Positions 26,961 through 35,788 of a DNA stretch of 64,000 nucleotides are shown one piece after another. Made by a program: the position numbers and the translations under genes. The stretch covers positions 62,001-126,000 of the forward strand of contig CAJTFN010000009.1 of assembly GCA_910575815.1 (NCBI GenBank), read 5' to 3'. Every line of letters starts with the position of its first letter. The first letter of the stretch is position 1. Below the pieces are notes generated by a model, which was not told the origin of the DNA, did no database searches, and saw only the letters and a program-made list of their open reading frames with translations. This stretch comes from Oscillospiraceae bacterium. Lineage in GTDB: Bacteria; Bacillota; Clostridia; Oscillospirales; Oscillospiraceae.

Positions 26961-27761
26961 ATGAATCAATCCTTTTTCATCGCCTCTGTGGGGGCCCATC
27001 AGCAGCTCAAGCGCCTGACGGTTCACGGCAACAACATTGCCAACCTGAATACTTACGGCTTCAAGGCGGAGAAGAGCCGCTTCGCCTCCCTGATGTACGA
27101 TGACCTGAAGGCCATCGGCGAGGCGGAGGACGGAACGGCCACCGAGGGCCACGAGATGCTGGCCTCCGGCGCGGGGGCCTGCCTCTGGACCACGGACACG
27201 GATTTCAAGAGCGGGCCCATCGCCGAGACCCGGAAGGACCAGGACTACTGCATCGCGGGGGACGGCTTCTTCGCCGTGGCGGACTTGACCACGGGGGACA
27301 TCACCCTCACCCGGAACGGCGCCTTTGTCATTTCCGAGCTGTTGCGTCCCACGGGCCAGACGGACGAAAACGGCGAGACGCTTCTGGATGAGAACGGGCA
27401 GCCCGTCATGGAGCGGGTCTACTATCTCTCGGACAACGAGGGGCGCTTCGTTCTCAGCACCACCGGCGGCATGATCGAGGTGGAAAACGAGCACGAGGAA
27501 CAGCCCGTAGGCGTCTTTGACTACGTCAATTACGACGGCATGGAGCATGTCAACGACACGCGCTTCCGGGCCGTGGAGAAGAACGGGAGCATCCGCACCA
27601 GCGAGTCCAAAGTGATGCGGGGCTATTTGGAGATGTCCAACGCGGACCTGGCGGAGGAGATGACGAAGGTCATCGAGTCCCAGCGGGCCTATGGCATGGC
27701 CCTGAAAATGGTCCAGGTTTCTGACGAAATTGAGACGACCATCAACAGCCTGCGGGGCTGA
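26961..27761 (+). CDS. flgG: Flagellar rod/hook-basal body protein, FlgF/FlgG family (second copy)
   Basis: 266 residues. N-terminal KRLTVHGNNIANLNTYGFK and C-terminal EMTKVIESQRAYGMALKM give the axial-protein helices; the middle has DYCIAGDGFFAVADL. Forms the distal rod with the previous gene product. ATG 26961 behind AAGGAGGAAAT. A 125-base gap with a weak hairpin (27831-27859) separates it from cheC. Confidence 0.88.
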   Translation: MNQSFFIASVGAHQQLKRLTVHGNNIANLNTYGFKAEKSRFASLMYDDLKAIGEAEDGTATEGHEMLASGAGACLWTTDTDFKSGPIAETRKDQDYCIAGDGFFAVADLTTGDITLTRNGAFVISELLRPTGQTDENGETLLDENGQPVMERVYYLSDNEGRFVLSTTGGMIEVENEHEEQPVGVFDYVNYDGMEHVNDTRFRAVEKNGSIRTSESKVMRGYLEMSNADLAEEMTKVIESQRAYGMALKMVQVSDEIETTINSLRG

Positions 27762-27830
27762 TAGCGTCGGGCTTTGAGGGGATCCTCCGGATCCTGGCCC
27801 GGCTTCCCGGGAAGTTGACGCCCATGGGTG

Positions 27831-27859
27831 CGCCGAAAAGACAGACGGCCTTTTTGGCG
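27831..27859 (+). repeat. Hairpin between the rod genes and cheC
   Basis: CGCCGAAAAG pairs with CTTTTTGGCG (one G-T pair) around a 9-base loop. Not a standard terminator. It may attenuate reading from rod genes into the cheC-cheD-cheV block. Confidence 0.35.
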
Positions 27860-27886
27860 GACCCGATGTGAAGAGGGAGAGAGAGC

Positions 27887-28516
27887 ATGACGATTAAAAG
27901 CTATGACGAGCTCAGCTCCATGGAGCTGGACACCCTGAAGGAAATCGGCAGCATTGGCACCGGCAACGCCGCCACCAGCCTGTCGGCCCTGATTGGGACG
28001 CCGGTGCGGATTCAGCAGCCGGAGGTCCGCATTATGGGCTATAACGAGGCCATCGAGTGGATCGGCGGACCGGAGGAGATCACCGCCGGCGTACTGGTGG
28101 GGATGAGCGGACAGCTCAGCGGAATCATGCTGTCGGTCCAGCAGCTGGAGTTCGTGAACCTGGTGCTGGAGAGCATGATGGGAAAAAGAATTGAAGACTA
28201 TATGGAGCTGGGAGAGTTGGAGCACTCCGCGCTGACTGAGGTGGGCAACATCATGATCTCCACCTTTATCACCGCTCTCAGCAGCTTGGCGAATCTGGAC
28301 ATCAACCTGACGGTTCCCGCCTTTACCGTGGATATGCAGGGGGCGATTATGGCCGTGCCCATGGCGGAGTACGGCGGACAGTCCAATTATATTATGACCA
28401 TCGGCGGTGACTTTATCTGCAATGGAAAGGAGATTCCCTGCCGCTTGCTGCTGTCGCCGGATATTCGGTCTTTAAACTTTTTGTTAAGGAAGCTGGGCGT
28501 TAACAGTGGAGAGTAA
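27887..28516 (+). CDS. cheC: CheY-P phosphatase CheC
   Basis: 209 residues, the usual size. The fold is two CheC repeats. Site 2 is complete (Ser114, Glu118, Asn121 in SALTEVGN). Site 1 has Asp15 and Glu19 but Ser22 where Asn is expected (DTLKEIGS), so one catalytic site is probably weak or dead. CheC removes phosphate from CheY and controls the CheD receptor deamidase. Overlaps cheD by 11 bases. ATG 27887 after GAGGGAGAGAG. Confidence 0.95.
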   Translation: MTIKSYDELSSMELDTLKEIGSIGTGNAATSLSALIGTPVRIQQPEVRIMGYNEAIEWIGGPEEITAGVLVGMSGQLSGIMLSVQQLEFVNLVLESMMGKRIEDYMELGELEHSALTEVGNIMISTFITALSSLANLDINLTVPAFTVDMQGAIMAVPMAEYGGQSNYIMTIGGDFICNGKEIPCRLLLSPDIRSLNFLLRKLGVNSGE

Positions 28517-28985
28517 GATCACAATTGGAATCGCGGACATGAAAATGGCCAAGGGAAGCGGGATGTTGGTCACCTATGCCCTGGGCTCCTGCATTGGGAT
28601 CTGCCTGTATGACCCAAAGATCAAGCTGGCCGCGCTGATCCACATCATGCTGCCGCTGAACATGGAGCCGGGACGGAAGAACACGATGAAGTACGCCGAC
28701 ACCGGCATCCGGGAGACGTTGAAGATGATGGAGGCCAAGGGGGCGTCCCGGTCCCGCATTACGGCGAAGATCGCCGGGGGAGCCAAGATGTTCGAGGTCA
28801 GCGGCGGTTCCCTGGGCAACATCGGCCAGCGGAACATTGAGAGCGTGCGCATGCACTTAAAGCGGGAGGGTATCCAGCTTTTGAAAGAGGACGTAGGGGG
28901 CTCTGTGGCCCGTACGCTGTTGTTTGATCCCGGTACCGGCCTGGCCTGCGTCCGGTGCTACGGCCGCCCGGAGATGATTATTTAA
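28506..28985 (+). CDS. cheD: Receptor deamidase CheD
   Basis: 159 residues. Catalytic Cys29 (YALGSCIGICLYD) and His46 (ALIHIMLP) are in the family context. CheD deamidates Gln in chemoreceptors and exchanges between receptors and CheC as a feedback loop. GTG start within the cheC end, so translation is coupled. Follows the Bacillus arrangement cheC-cheD. Confidence 0.96.
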   Translation: MESKITIGIADMKMAKGSGMLVTYALGSCIGICLYDPKIKLAALIHIMLPLNMEPGRKNTMKYADTGIRETLKMMEAKGASRSRITAKIAGGAKMFEVSGGSLGNIGQRNIESVRMHLKREGIQLLKEDVGGSVARTLLFDPGTGLACVRCYGRPEMII

Positions 28986-29019
28986 TTTTAGGAGACAACC
29001 ACTGAAAGGAGTGTTCGGA

Positions 29020-29946
29020 ATGTTGTTGGAAGAGGACAAGCGGGGCATTTTGCTGGAATCGGGCACAAATGAGATCGAGGTCATGGAGTTCACGATCAAT
29101 GAGAGCCTGTACGGCATCAACGTGGCAAAGGTCAAGGAGATTCTGGTCTCCCAGCCCGTGAAGCATATGCCCCATGCCCACCCGGCGGTGGAGGGCATCT
29201 TTAAGCCCCGGGACAAGGTTATTACCGTAGTGGATCTACCAACCTACCTGATGGGCGAGGCTGGAGAGAAAAAGAGCAAGGACCTGTTTATCATCACCAA
29301 TTTTAACAAGATGAACATCGCCTTTCGGGTACATACCGTGGTAGGCATCAGCCGGATTTCCTGGAAGAGCATCCAGAAGCCCGACAAGACCGTGGCCGGC
29401 GGCGAGGAGGGCATTGCCACCGGCATTGCCCAGTGCGGCGACGATCTGGTGACGATTCTGGACTTTGAGAAAATCGTGGCGGAGATCGCCCCGGAGACCA
29501 CCATCCAGATGTCGGAGATCGAGCAGCTGGGCCACCGGGAGCGGAGCGAGGCCGTCATTCTGGTGGCCGAGGACTCGGTGCTTTTGAGCAAGATGATCGA
29601 AGAGGCGTTGCATAAATCCGGCTATGTCAATACCCGGATGTTCCCCGACGGCAGCAAGCTCTGGGAGTATCTCAGCAGTCTGCGGGGTGACCCGGATTTG
29701 AATGACAAGGTGGCGCTGATTATCACGGACATCGAGATGCCCCAGATGGACGGCCACCGGCTGACCAAACTGGTAAAGGATGACCGGGATTTCAAGCACT
29801 TGCCGCTGATTATCTTCTCCTCCCTGATTACGGAAGAGATGCGCCGCAAGGGCAAGGAGCTGGGGGCGGACGAGCAGATGAGCAAGCCGGAGATCGGACA
29901 CCTGGTCCGGGTGATTGACCATTTGCTGGAAGTCGGACAGGAATAA
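29020..29946 (+). CDS. cheV: Coupling protein CheV (CheW-REC)
   Basis: 308 residues. Residues 1-155 form a CheW-like coupling domain (MEFTINESLYGINVAKV, TVVDLPTYL), and residues 175-305 a receiver with acid pair (VAEDS), phospho-Asp in IITDIEMPQMDG and a late Lys (MSKPE). CheV couples receptors to CheA and adapts by phosphorylation. ATG 29020 is preferred over GTG 29011 because AAAGGA sits nine bases before it. Confidence 0.94.
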   Translation: MLLEEDKRGILLESGTNEIEVMEFTINESLYGINVAKVKEILVSQPVKHMPHAHPAVEGIFKPRDKVITVVDLPTYLMGEAGEKKSKDLFIITNFNKMNIAFRVHTVVGISRISWKSIQKPDKTVAGGEEGIATGIAQCGDDLVTILDFEKIVAEIAPETTIQMSEIEQLGHRERSEAVILVAEDSVLLSKMIEEALHKSGYVNTRMFPDGSKLWEYLSSLRGDPDLNDKVALIITDIEMPQMDGHRLTKLVKDDRDFKHLPLIIFSSLITEEMRRKGKELGADEQMSKPEIGHLVRVIDHLLEVGQE

Positions 29947-29961
29947 GCACGGAGGGACGTC

Positions 29962-31254
29962 ATGAGCAGTAAATATATCGTAAGGCAGCCGATCAAGGAT
30001 CCTGTCGGCAAAATTCTGGGTTATGAGATTCTGTACTATGGCGAAAATCAGGCCTTCACATCGGACAACGCCCAGGCCAGCGAGTTTGCCTCCGCAGACA
30101 CGATCTACAGCTTCCTCACCCAAAACAGCACGACGACGCTGAAGGGCTCCTTGAACTTCATGACCTTCACGACCATGCTGCTGATGAAGAAGACGCCCCG
30201 GCTGTTTGACAAGTCGGAGCTGGTAATCCAAATCAACGACAGCGTCATCATTCACCCGCTGTCCATGCACTTTGTGAACCAATTTGCCAAGGAGGGCTAT
30301 AAGGTCGCGGTGAACGAGTTCCAGTTTGCCCCACGGTACCTGGCCCTGCTGGATCACATCGATTATATCAAGCTGAATATCCAAAGCACGCCGGAGCTGG
30401 CGCTGCACAACATCGCGGAAGTGGCCCACAGCATGCAAAAGAAGTGCATTGTCACGAACATCGAGACGGAGGAGCAGTACAACAAGGCCCTGGCGTTGAA
30501 AATCGACGGACTGGAGGGCCCCTATGTGGCCGAAAAGGTGACCACCCGGGTCCACAGCAGCGCCTACCTCCAGAGCAGCTTCTTCCGGCTGATGGTGGCC
30601 ATTACCCGGGATGAGCCCGACGTGGACGAGATTGAGCAGATGATCTCCATGGACGCCAGCCTGACCTACAACCTCTTGAAGGTGGCGAACTCCGCCTTCT
30701 TCGCCCTGCGGCACCGGGCCACCACGGTACATCAGGCCATCATGACCCTGGGCCTGGGGCAGCTGAAGCAGTGGATTTATCTTCTCAGTGCCAGCAGCGG
30801 CAGTGAGGCCGCCGAGACCGCCACAGAGGACTTCCTGAAACGTTCCTTCATGCGGGCGTCCTTTTGCAGTGAGCTGATACAGCATGCAAAAAATATGCCC
30901 ATCTCCAAGGCGGAAGCGTATCTGATGGGTATGTTCTCCACGCTGAACCACCTGGTGGATGCGCCGCTGGAGGAAATCCTGGAGGAGCTCCCGGTGAACG
31001 ACGTGGTGAAGGCTGCGCTTTTGAAGAAGGAGGGCCGCTGCGGCAAGCTCTATGAGCTGGTGCTGAGCTATGAGGCGGCCAACTGGAACGCCATTACCGC
31101 CCTGGCGGAGGAACTGGGGATTCCCAACCATCTCCTGACCAATGTGTATTTTAACTGCATGGAGAACGTCAACGCCCTTTGGGAGCAGTTGAGCAATGTC
31201 GCCGAGGGGCAGGAGGAGCCCGAGGGGGCCGAGGAAGCGCCGGCGGGAGTCTGA
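29962..31254 (+). CDS. EAL/HDOD signalling protein (YuxH family), EAL part degenerate
   Basis: 430 residues. The N-terminal half has the EAL fold pattern (VRQPIKDPVGKILGYEILYY, YIKLNIQS) but the EAL catalytic word reads YEILYYG, so c-di-GMP hydrolysis is unlikely. The C-terminal half is an HDOD domain (MDASLTYNLLKVANSAFF, HQAIMTLGLGQLKQWIYLL) of unknown biochemical activity. Such proteins affect motility in other bacteria. It ends the 27-kb operon, right before a strong terminator. The last 15 residues are Glu-rich. Confidence 0.88.
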   Translation: MSSKYIVRQPIKDPVGKILGYEILYYGENQAFTSDNAQASEFASADTIYSFLTQNSTTTLKGSLNFMTFTTMLLMKKTPRLFDKSELVIQINDSVIIHPLSMHFVNQFAKEGYKVAVNEFQFAPRYLALLDHIDYIKLNIQSTPELALHNIAEVAHSMQKKCIVTNIETEEQYNKALALKIDGLEGPYVAEKVTTRVHSSAYLQSSFFRLMVAITRDEPDVDEIEQMISMDASLTYNLLKVANSAFFALRHRATTVHQAIMTLGLGQLKQWIYLLSASSGSEAAETATEDFLKRSFMRASFCSELIQHAKNMPISKAEAYLMGMFSTLNHLVDAPLEEILEELPVNDVVKAALLKKEGRCGKLYELVLSYEAANWNAITALAEELGIPNHLLTNVYFNCMENVNALWEQLSNVAEGQEEPEGAEEAPAGV

Positions 31255-31403
31255 GAGCGCGTGAAAAGGCCTTTTCGCCGGAGAAGGTTTGCAGCGCAGC
31301 GCCGCCGGGGAGGGGTAAGCGCGGAAACGAGAGAAAACCCTTTTGGGCTTCTTTCGCGGCGCTCCCTCCGGCAAGGCGGATCTGATTCTTTTTGACAAGC
31401 TGA

Positions 31404-31434
31404 AAAAGGTTCGGCACACTGTGCCGAACCTTTT
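31404..31434. terminator. Bidirectional terminator between convergent genes
   Basis: AAAAGGTTCGGCAC / GTGCCGAACCTTTT is a perfect 14-bp stem with loop ACT. A-run on one side and T-run on the other let it stop both the long motility operon (plus) and the comFB gene (minus). Confidence 0.85.
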
Positions 31435-31452
31435 CCCTTCCGTATGACTGGG

Positions 31453-32160
31453 TCACTTGGAATCTCTGGAGTGATGGGGGGTGAGCATGACCTGCTTGCA
31501 GGCCTGGATGAGCTGGGAGGTGACGTCGCTGGCAAAGCGGCTCTCGTAGACAGTGAGGCGGGGAATCCGCTCCCGCTCGCTGAGGACCACATACTTGGGG
31601 GGCAGATTGTTCAGAGCCAGGGCCCGCACGTCCAGGCGGCACTTGTCGCAGCAGCAGATGCCAAACATCTTCATGTATTCGTCGGCCTTCTCCTCCACCA
31701 GAATCTGCATGACGTTGATATAGCCGTGCTCCTCGGCGGGAACCTCCTCCGGGCGGAGGGGAGGAAGGTCCATCAGGGGCTCCGCCGGCGTCCCGGGAGC
31801 CGGAGGCGTCTCCGGAACCGGGGGGGCTTCCTCCTGGACAGGAGTCTGCTGGGCAGGGGCCTCCTGAACAGGGGGCTGCTGAGGCGGAGCGGCGGGCGCG
31901 GGGGCGGGCTCCGTCGCCGGAGTGGCCGCGGCCTCCAGTTCCGCCTCCAAGGCGTCTTTGATCTGAGAGGAGACGGCGGCGTCGGCGTTGATGGAAGAGA
32001 TAATGGGTGCTACAGGGGCGGTGTGGGCTGGTTCCTCAGGGGCCGTCTGGGGGGCGGCGGGAACGGTTTCCGCCTGGGGCTCCGGGGCGGGGGCGCCGCC
32101 GCGGTTCTTGCTGAGCAGGTTCATCACATGGGCGGTTTTGCTGGTGTTGCTGGATGCCAT
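31453..32160 (-). CDS. ComFB-domain protein with Pro/Ala-rich N-terminal arm
   Basis: 235 residues. The first 145 are low-complexity Pro/Ala/Glu (VQEAPAQQTPVQEEAP and similar words). The C-terminal 90 residues match the ComFB family: YINVMQILVEEKADEYMK, the CCCDKCRLDVRALALNNLPP cysteine motif and PKYVV. ComFB-family proteins have been reported to bind cyclic dinucleotides and affect competence and motility. It lies 33 bases after a ParA-type ATPase gene and before the terminator, so the two are one operon. RBS AAAGGAGATA is strong. The arm could be a tether to a partner; that is inference. Confidence 0.88.
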   Translation of the reverse strand: MASSNTSKTAHVMNLLSKNRGGAPAPEPQAETVPAAPQTAPEEPAHTAPVAPIISSINADAAVSSQIKDALEAELEAAATPATEPAPAPAAPPQQPPVQEAPAQQTPVQEEAPPVPETPPAPGTPAEPLMDLPPLRPEEVPAEEHGYINVMQILVEEKADEYMKMFGICCCDKCRLDVRALALNNLPPKYVVLSERERIPRLTVYESRFASDVTSQLIQACKQVMLTPHHSRDSK

Positions 32161-32193
32161 AATATTATCTCCTTTACAAACGAAAAGTTGAAT

Positions 32194-32979
32194 TTAGAGC
32201 CGTTTGAGCCGGGGTGCGGGGAACTCCGGTCCCGCCACCACATCGACGATGCGCCGGAGATCGGCGGCGGCTTTGGTGTTGGGCTGGTAAGTCAGGACGC
32301 TTTGCCCGTGGGCGGGGGCCATGGCCACGCTGACGCTCCGGCGGACCTTGGAATGGAAAACCTGGCTGCCCAGCTGCTCCGCCACGGACTCCGCCAGGTC
32401 CAGAATCTCCCGGGAGAGGGTCAGGCGGCGGTCGTATTTGTTCAGCAGAATACCCAGGACTTTCAGATTGGGATTGAAGGACTTCCGGACGGTTTCAATG
32501 GTATCCTGAATCTGGGAGACGCCCACCAGACTCAGAACCTCCGCCTCCATGGGAACAATAAGCCCGGTGGAGGCCACGTAGGCGTTGATGGTCAGGATGT
32601 TCAACGCGGGAGGCGTGTCGATGATGATGAAGTCGTAATGGGGCTTCACCACGTCCAGCTGCTGGGAGAGCATGAACTCCCGCCGCGGAGCGGTGAATTC
32701 CACCTCGGCCGTGGAGAGCATGATGTCCGAGGGGAGAATGTCGCCGTATTCCGTATGGGAGATGGCCCGCTCAATGGAACTGGCGCCGGTGAGCACGTCA
32801 TAGACGGTCTTGCAGCTGCCGATGTCCAGGCCAAGGGTGAAGCCGAGATTGCCCTGGGGGTCCAAATCGACGCCCAGAACCCGCGCGCCCCGCTGCTTCA
32901 GGCCGCAGACCAGTGCGGAAACGGTGGTGGTTTTGCCCACGCCGCCCTTTTGATTCGTGACAGTGATGACCTGTGTCAA
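32194..32979 (-). CDS. ParA/Soj-type ATPase
   Basis: 261 residues. Deviant Walker A NQKGGVGKTTT at 8-18, Walker A' VDLDPQGN and Walker B IIIDTPPALN are those of Soj/ParA. No amphipathic C-terminal MinD helix and no FlhG-type N-terminal DQAxxLR peptide, so I do not call it FlhG. Such ATPases place plasmids, chromosomes or protein complexes (ParC places chemoreceptor arrays). No parB or parS site is seen nearby; the only partner in the operon is the ComFB protein. TTG start, with AAGGAGGA eight bases before it. Confidence 0.92.
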   Translation of the reverse strand: MTQVITVTNQKGGVGKTTTVSALVCGLKQRGARVLGVDLDPQGNLGFTLGLDIGSCKTVYDVLTGASSIERAISHTEYGDILPSDIMLSTAEVEFTAPRREFMLSQQLDVVKPHYDFIIIDTPPALNILTINAYVASTGLIVPMEAEVLSLVGVSQIQDTIETVRKSFNPNLKVLGILLNKYDRRLTLSREILDLAESVAEQLGSQVFHSKVRRSVSVAMAPAHGQSVLTYQPNTKAAADLRRIVDVVAGPEFPAPRLKRL

Positions 32980-33019
32980 AGGATTTTCCTCCTTACTGTA
33001 AAAACTAAACGGGGACCTC

Positions 33020-33048
33020 TTATTTTTATTATACTATATGTCGATAAA
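33020..33048 (+). promoter_or_regulatory. Candidate SigD-type promoter before fliD
   Basis: CTTATTTTT (33020-33028) lies 12 bases before GTCGATAA (33041-33048), close to the sigma-28 -10 box GCCGATAA. The same words at the same spacing occur before cheA (56519-56547). The -35 (TATT) is a poor match to TAAA. On the minus strand an exact TATAAT at 33034-33029 could serve parA. Confidence 0.4.
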
Positions 33049-33136
33049 AAAACATAGAGGAATATTAAAAAAATTCTAACATTGGAGTTCCCGCTTTGGG
33101 AGCGTCGCCTGTAATTTCAGAAGGGAGTGGCAGTAT

Positions 33137-35764
33137 ATGGCAGTTAGCGGCGTCAGCAGATCTACCAGTATTTACGGCAATCGGAACGTGATTTCCGGTC
33201 TGGCCAGCGGCATGGACACGGAGAGCATGATCGAAAACGCCATATCGGCGTACAAAAACAAAATCGCGTCTCTGACGCAAAAGCGCACAAAGACCGAGTG
33301 GAAGCAGGATGCTTACCGGAGCATCATCGATAAGATGGCGGCTTTTTCCGATAAGTATACCTCTTATAATTCCACCAATAACCTGATGTCCGCCAGCTTC
33401 TTCGACCAGGCCGTGCGGACGATCACCAAGGGGGCCAACAAGGACCTGATCTCCGCCTCCGGGCGCACCAACAGCAACATTGAGATCAACCGGGTCAAGC
33501 AGCTGGCCACCTCCTCCCGCTATGCCGTCAGCGGAAGCCAGATCGGAAAAAACAGCGGGATTTCCAACAACGGTTTTGCCTCGGCCGTGGCGGGCCAGGG
33601 CTTTGAGCTGGGCGGCGACATTGAGGTCGGCACCCTCAGCGGCTCTATGAGCCTGGCTTACGGCGGCTCCAATGCCCGGACCTATTTGAATATCAGATTT
33701 GATGAGTCCAAGGTCTTTAACGACGCCTCCGAGCTGGCCGAGGAGATTAACCGGCAGCTGAAGGAGCAGACCGTCACCATCGGCGAGAAGAGCTACACCG
33801 GCGACGAGCTGCTGAAAAATGTCGTCCAGGCCAAGGCCAACAGCGACGGAACCATCACCTTCGAGGACCCGAAGAAGAACGGCGTCTTCGTCAGCAGCGC
33901 CAGTGACAGTATCCAGCAAAACCTCCTCAGGGGCGAGAAGCCCGGCGAGGACGTCAAGGCCCTGACCGGCTCCAAAGAGGAAGGCGGCATCAGTGCGAAG
34001 ACCCTGAAAAAGAGCGTGAACACCTATGAGCACCTCTCCGGGTCCCCCTTGAAGATCAAGCTGGACGGCGTGAGCAAGAGCATTGAGATGCCCACCATCG
34101 ACGAGATTCTCGACAAGCTCAGCGACAAGAATCTGGACGGAACCCAGAACAAGTATTTTAAAGAGCTGAAAGAGAAGATCAAAAACGGCGAGGAGATCAA
34201 CAATCCCGAGAACCGCGAGATCCGGGACCGGGCGTTCCTGGCCGCCTTGCAGGATAAAGTCGATGAGGCGTTCGGCACCATAAAGGACGAGGACGGAAAC
34301 ACCGTCAGCAAGCTCAAGGTCAGCGACGCCAGCAATGGCGCCAACGGCGACGGTCTCCAGCTGAAATTTGAGGCGGGACAGAAGGCCTCCACTTTTACCG
34401 TCAGCTCCGAAAAGGGCTGGGTCATGGGCTTCGGCGAGGAGAACACCCTCTCCAGCTATCTCAACACCAGCCAGAAGCTGAAAGACCTGGTGGATCTGGA
34501 CGACTCCATGGCCGTCCGGGACGACCAGGGCCGCATCGTGAAGGAAAAGGCCATCAAGGACGCCAAGGGCAACATCACCGGCTACGAGGGCAAGACCCTG
34601 TACTCCTTCAAGATCAACGGCGCGGAAGTGGGCCAGTATACCGAGGACACCGCCCTCTCCACCATCATCAACAACATCAACAGCAACAAAAACGCCGGCG
34701 TCAGCGCCTCCTATTCGAAGACCACCAACGAGATGGTCTTCACCGCCAAGGAATCCGGCGCGGCGGAGGGCATCAGCATGGACAGCGAGCTGGCCAAGAA
34801 GCTCTTTGGCGACACCAGCGGCGGCGTGGAGAAGGACGGCGTGATCACCTACGCCAACGGGGCTACCCTCAAGAAGGGCCAGGACGCCATCTTCGGCGTG
34901 ACCATCAACGGCGGCGAGGAGATCGAGCTGACCCGCAGCAGCAACAGCGTGGAGTTTGACGGGCTGACCGTGAACCTCAAGGGAACCTTCGGCTACGACG
35001 AGTCGGGGAACAAGGTCAATACCGAGAAGGTCAGCTTCGAGACCAGCTCCGACTCGGATAAGATTGTAGACGCCGTCAAGGCCATGGTGGAGGACTACAA
35101 CGCCATGGTGACGGAGATCAAGAACGCTTACTCCACCCTGCCTCTCCAGCGGTCCAACGGCGCGTACTACCAGCCCTTGACCGAGGAGGACATGGAGGAT
35201 ATGAGCGAGAGCTCCATCAAGGCCTGGGAAGACAAGGCCAAGACGGGCCTCCTCTTTGGCGACCACGATCTGCGCAGCTTGTATAACCGCCTGACCTCCG
35301 CCATCTCCATGGGCGGCCAGGACGGCGCGGATCTGAAAGCTGCGGGCATTACCGTCAGCTACTCCAACGGTCTGAGCACTCTCTCCCTGGACGAGAAGAA
35401 GCTGCGGGAGACCCTGGAAAGCGACCCGGACCGGGTGCGGGATATCTTCACCAACAGCAAGGAGAGCGGAGCCAAGACCAACGGACTCATGCAGTCCCTG
35501 AAGGCCCCCCTGGACCTGTACGGCAAGACCACCGGCGGCAAGGGCATCCTGGTGGACAAGGCGGGCTCCCTGCTGGCTCCCAGCACGCTGTACACCAACA
35601 GCATCCAAAAAGAGCTGAACAGCATTGACGAACAGATCGAAAAGTGGCAAGATAAGATGAACGACCAGGTGGACCACTATACGAATCAATTCTCCAAGCT
35701 GGAGCAGCTGATCGCTCAAATGAACTCCCAGAGCGCTTCCTTCTCCCAGATGTTGGGCGGATGA
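33137..35764 (+). CDS. fliD: Flagellar filament cap protein FliD
   Basis: 875 residues, larger than most FliD. FliD_N signature near the start (VISGLASGMDTESMIENAI), coiled helices to about 120, and FliD_C near the end (DSDKIVDAVKAMVEDYNAMV, TLSLDEKKLRETLESDPDRV, a final coiled coil). The extra length lies in the middle (about 200-480), the outward cap domains. FliD caps the growing filament and helps fold flagellin. Start ATG 33137 after AGAAGGGAGTG. Followed by fliS, as usual. Confidence 0.95.
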   Translation: MAVSGVSRSTSIYGNRNVISGLASGMDTESMIENAISAYKNKIASLTQKRTKTEWKQDAYRSIIDKMAAFSDKYTSYNSTNNLMSASFFDQAVRTITKGANKDLISASGRTNSNIEINRVKQLATSSRYAVSGSQIGKNSGISNNGFASAVAGQGFELGGDIEVGTLSGSMSLAYGGSNARTYLNIRFDESKVFNDASELAEEINRQLKEQTVTIGEKSYTGDELLKNVVQAKANSDGTITFEDPKKNGVFVSSASDSIQQNLLRGEKPGEDVKALTGSKEEGGISAKTLKKSVNTYEHLSGSPLKIKLDGVSKSIEMPTIDEILDKLSDKNLDGTQNKYFKELKEKIKNGEEINNPENREIRDRAFLAALQDKVDEAFGTIKDEDGNTVSKLKVSDASNGANGDGLQLKFEAGQKASTFTVSSEKGWVMGFGEENTLSSYLNTSQKLKDLVDLDDSMAVRDDQGRIVKEKAIKDAKGNITGYEGKTLYSFKINGAEVGQYTEDTALSTIINNINSNKNAGVSASYSKTTNEMVFTAKESGAAEGISMDSELAKKLFGDTSGGVEKDGVITYANGATLKKGQDAIFGVTINGGEEIELTRSSNSVEFDGLTVNLKGTFGYDESGNKVNTEKVSFETSSDSDKIVDAVKAMVEDYNAMVTEIKNAYSTLPLQRSNGAYYQPLTEEDMEDMSESSIKAWEDKAKTGLLFGDHDLRSLYNRLTSAISMGGQDGADLKAAGITVSYSNGLSTLSLDEKKLRETLESDPDRVRDIFTNSKESGAKTNGLMQSLKAPLDLYGKTTGGKGILVDKAGSLLAPSTLYTNSIQKELNSIDEQIEKWQDKMNDQVDHYTNQFSKLEQLIAQMNSQSASFSQMLGG

Positions 35765-35788
35765 TAAAAAGGCGGTGATCCACAGACA

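Noticed and set aside
32194..32979. Naming the ParA-type ATPase FlhG
   Set aside because: No N-terminal DQAxxLR activator peptide, no MinD-type C-terminal helix, no flhF beside it. The walker and overall pattern are Soj-like.
31444..33057. 537-codon open frame on the plus strand across comFB and parA
   Set aside because: Mirror of the two recognised minus-strand genes; no family match.
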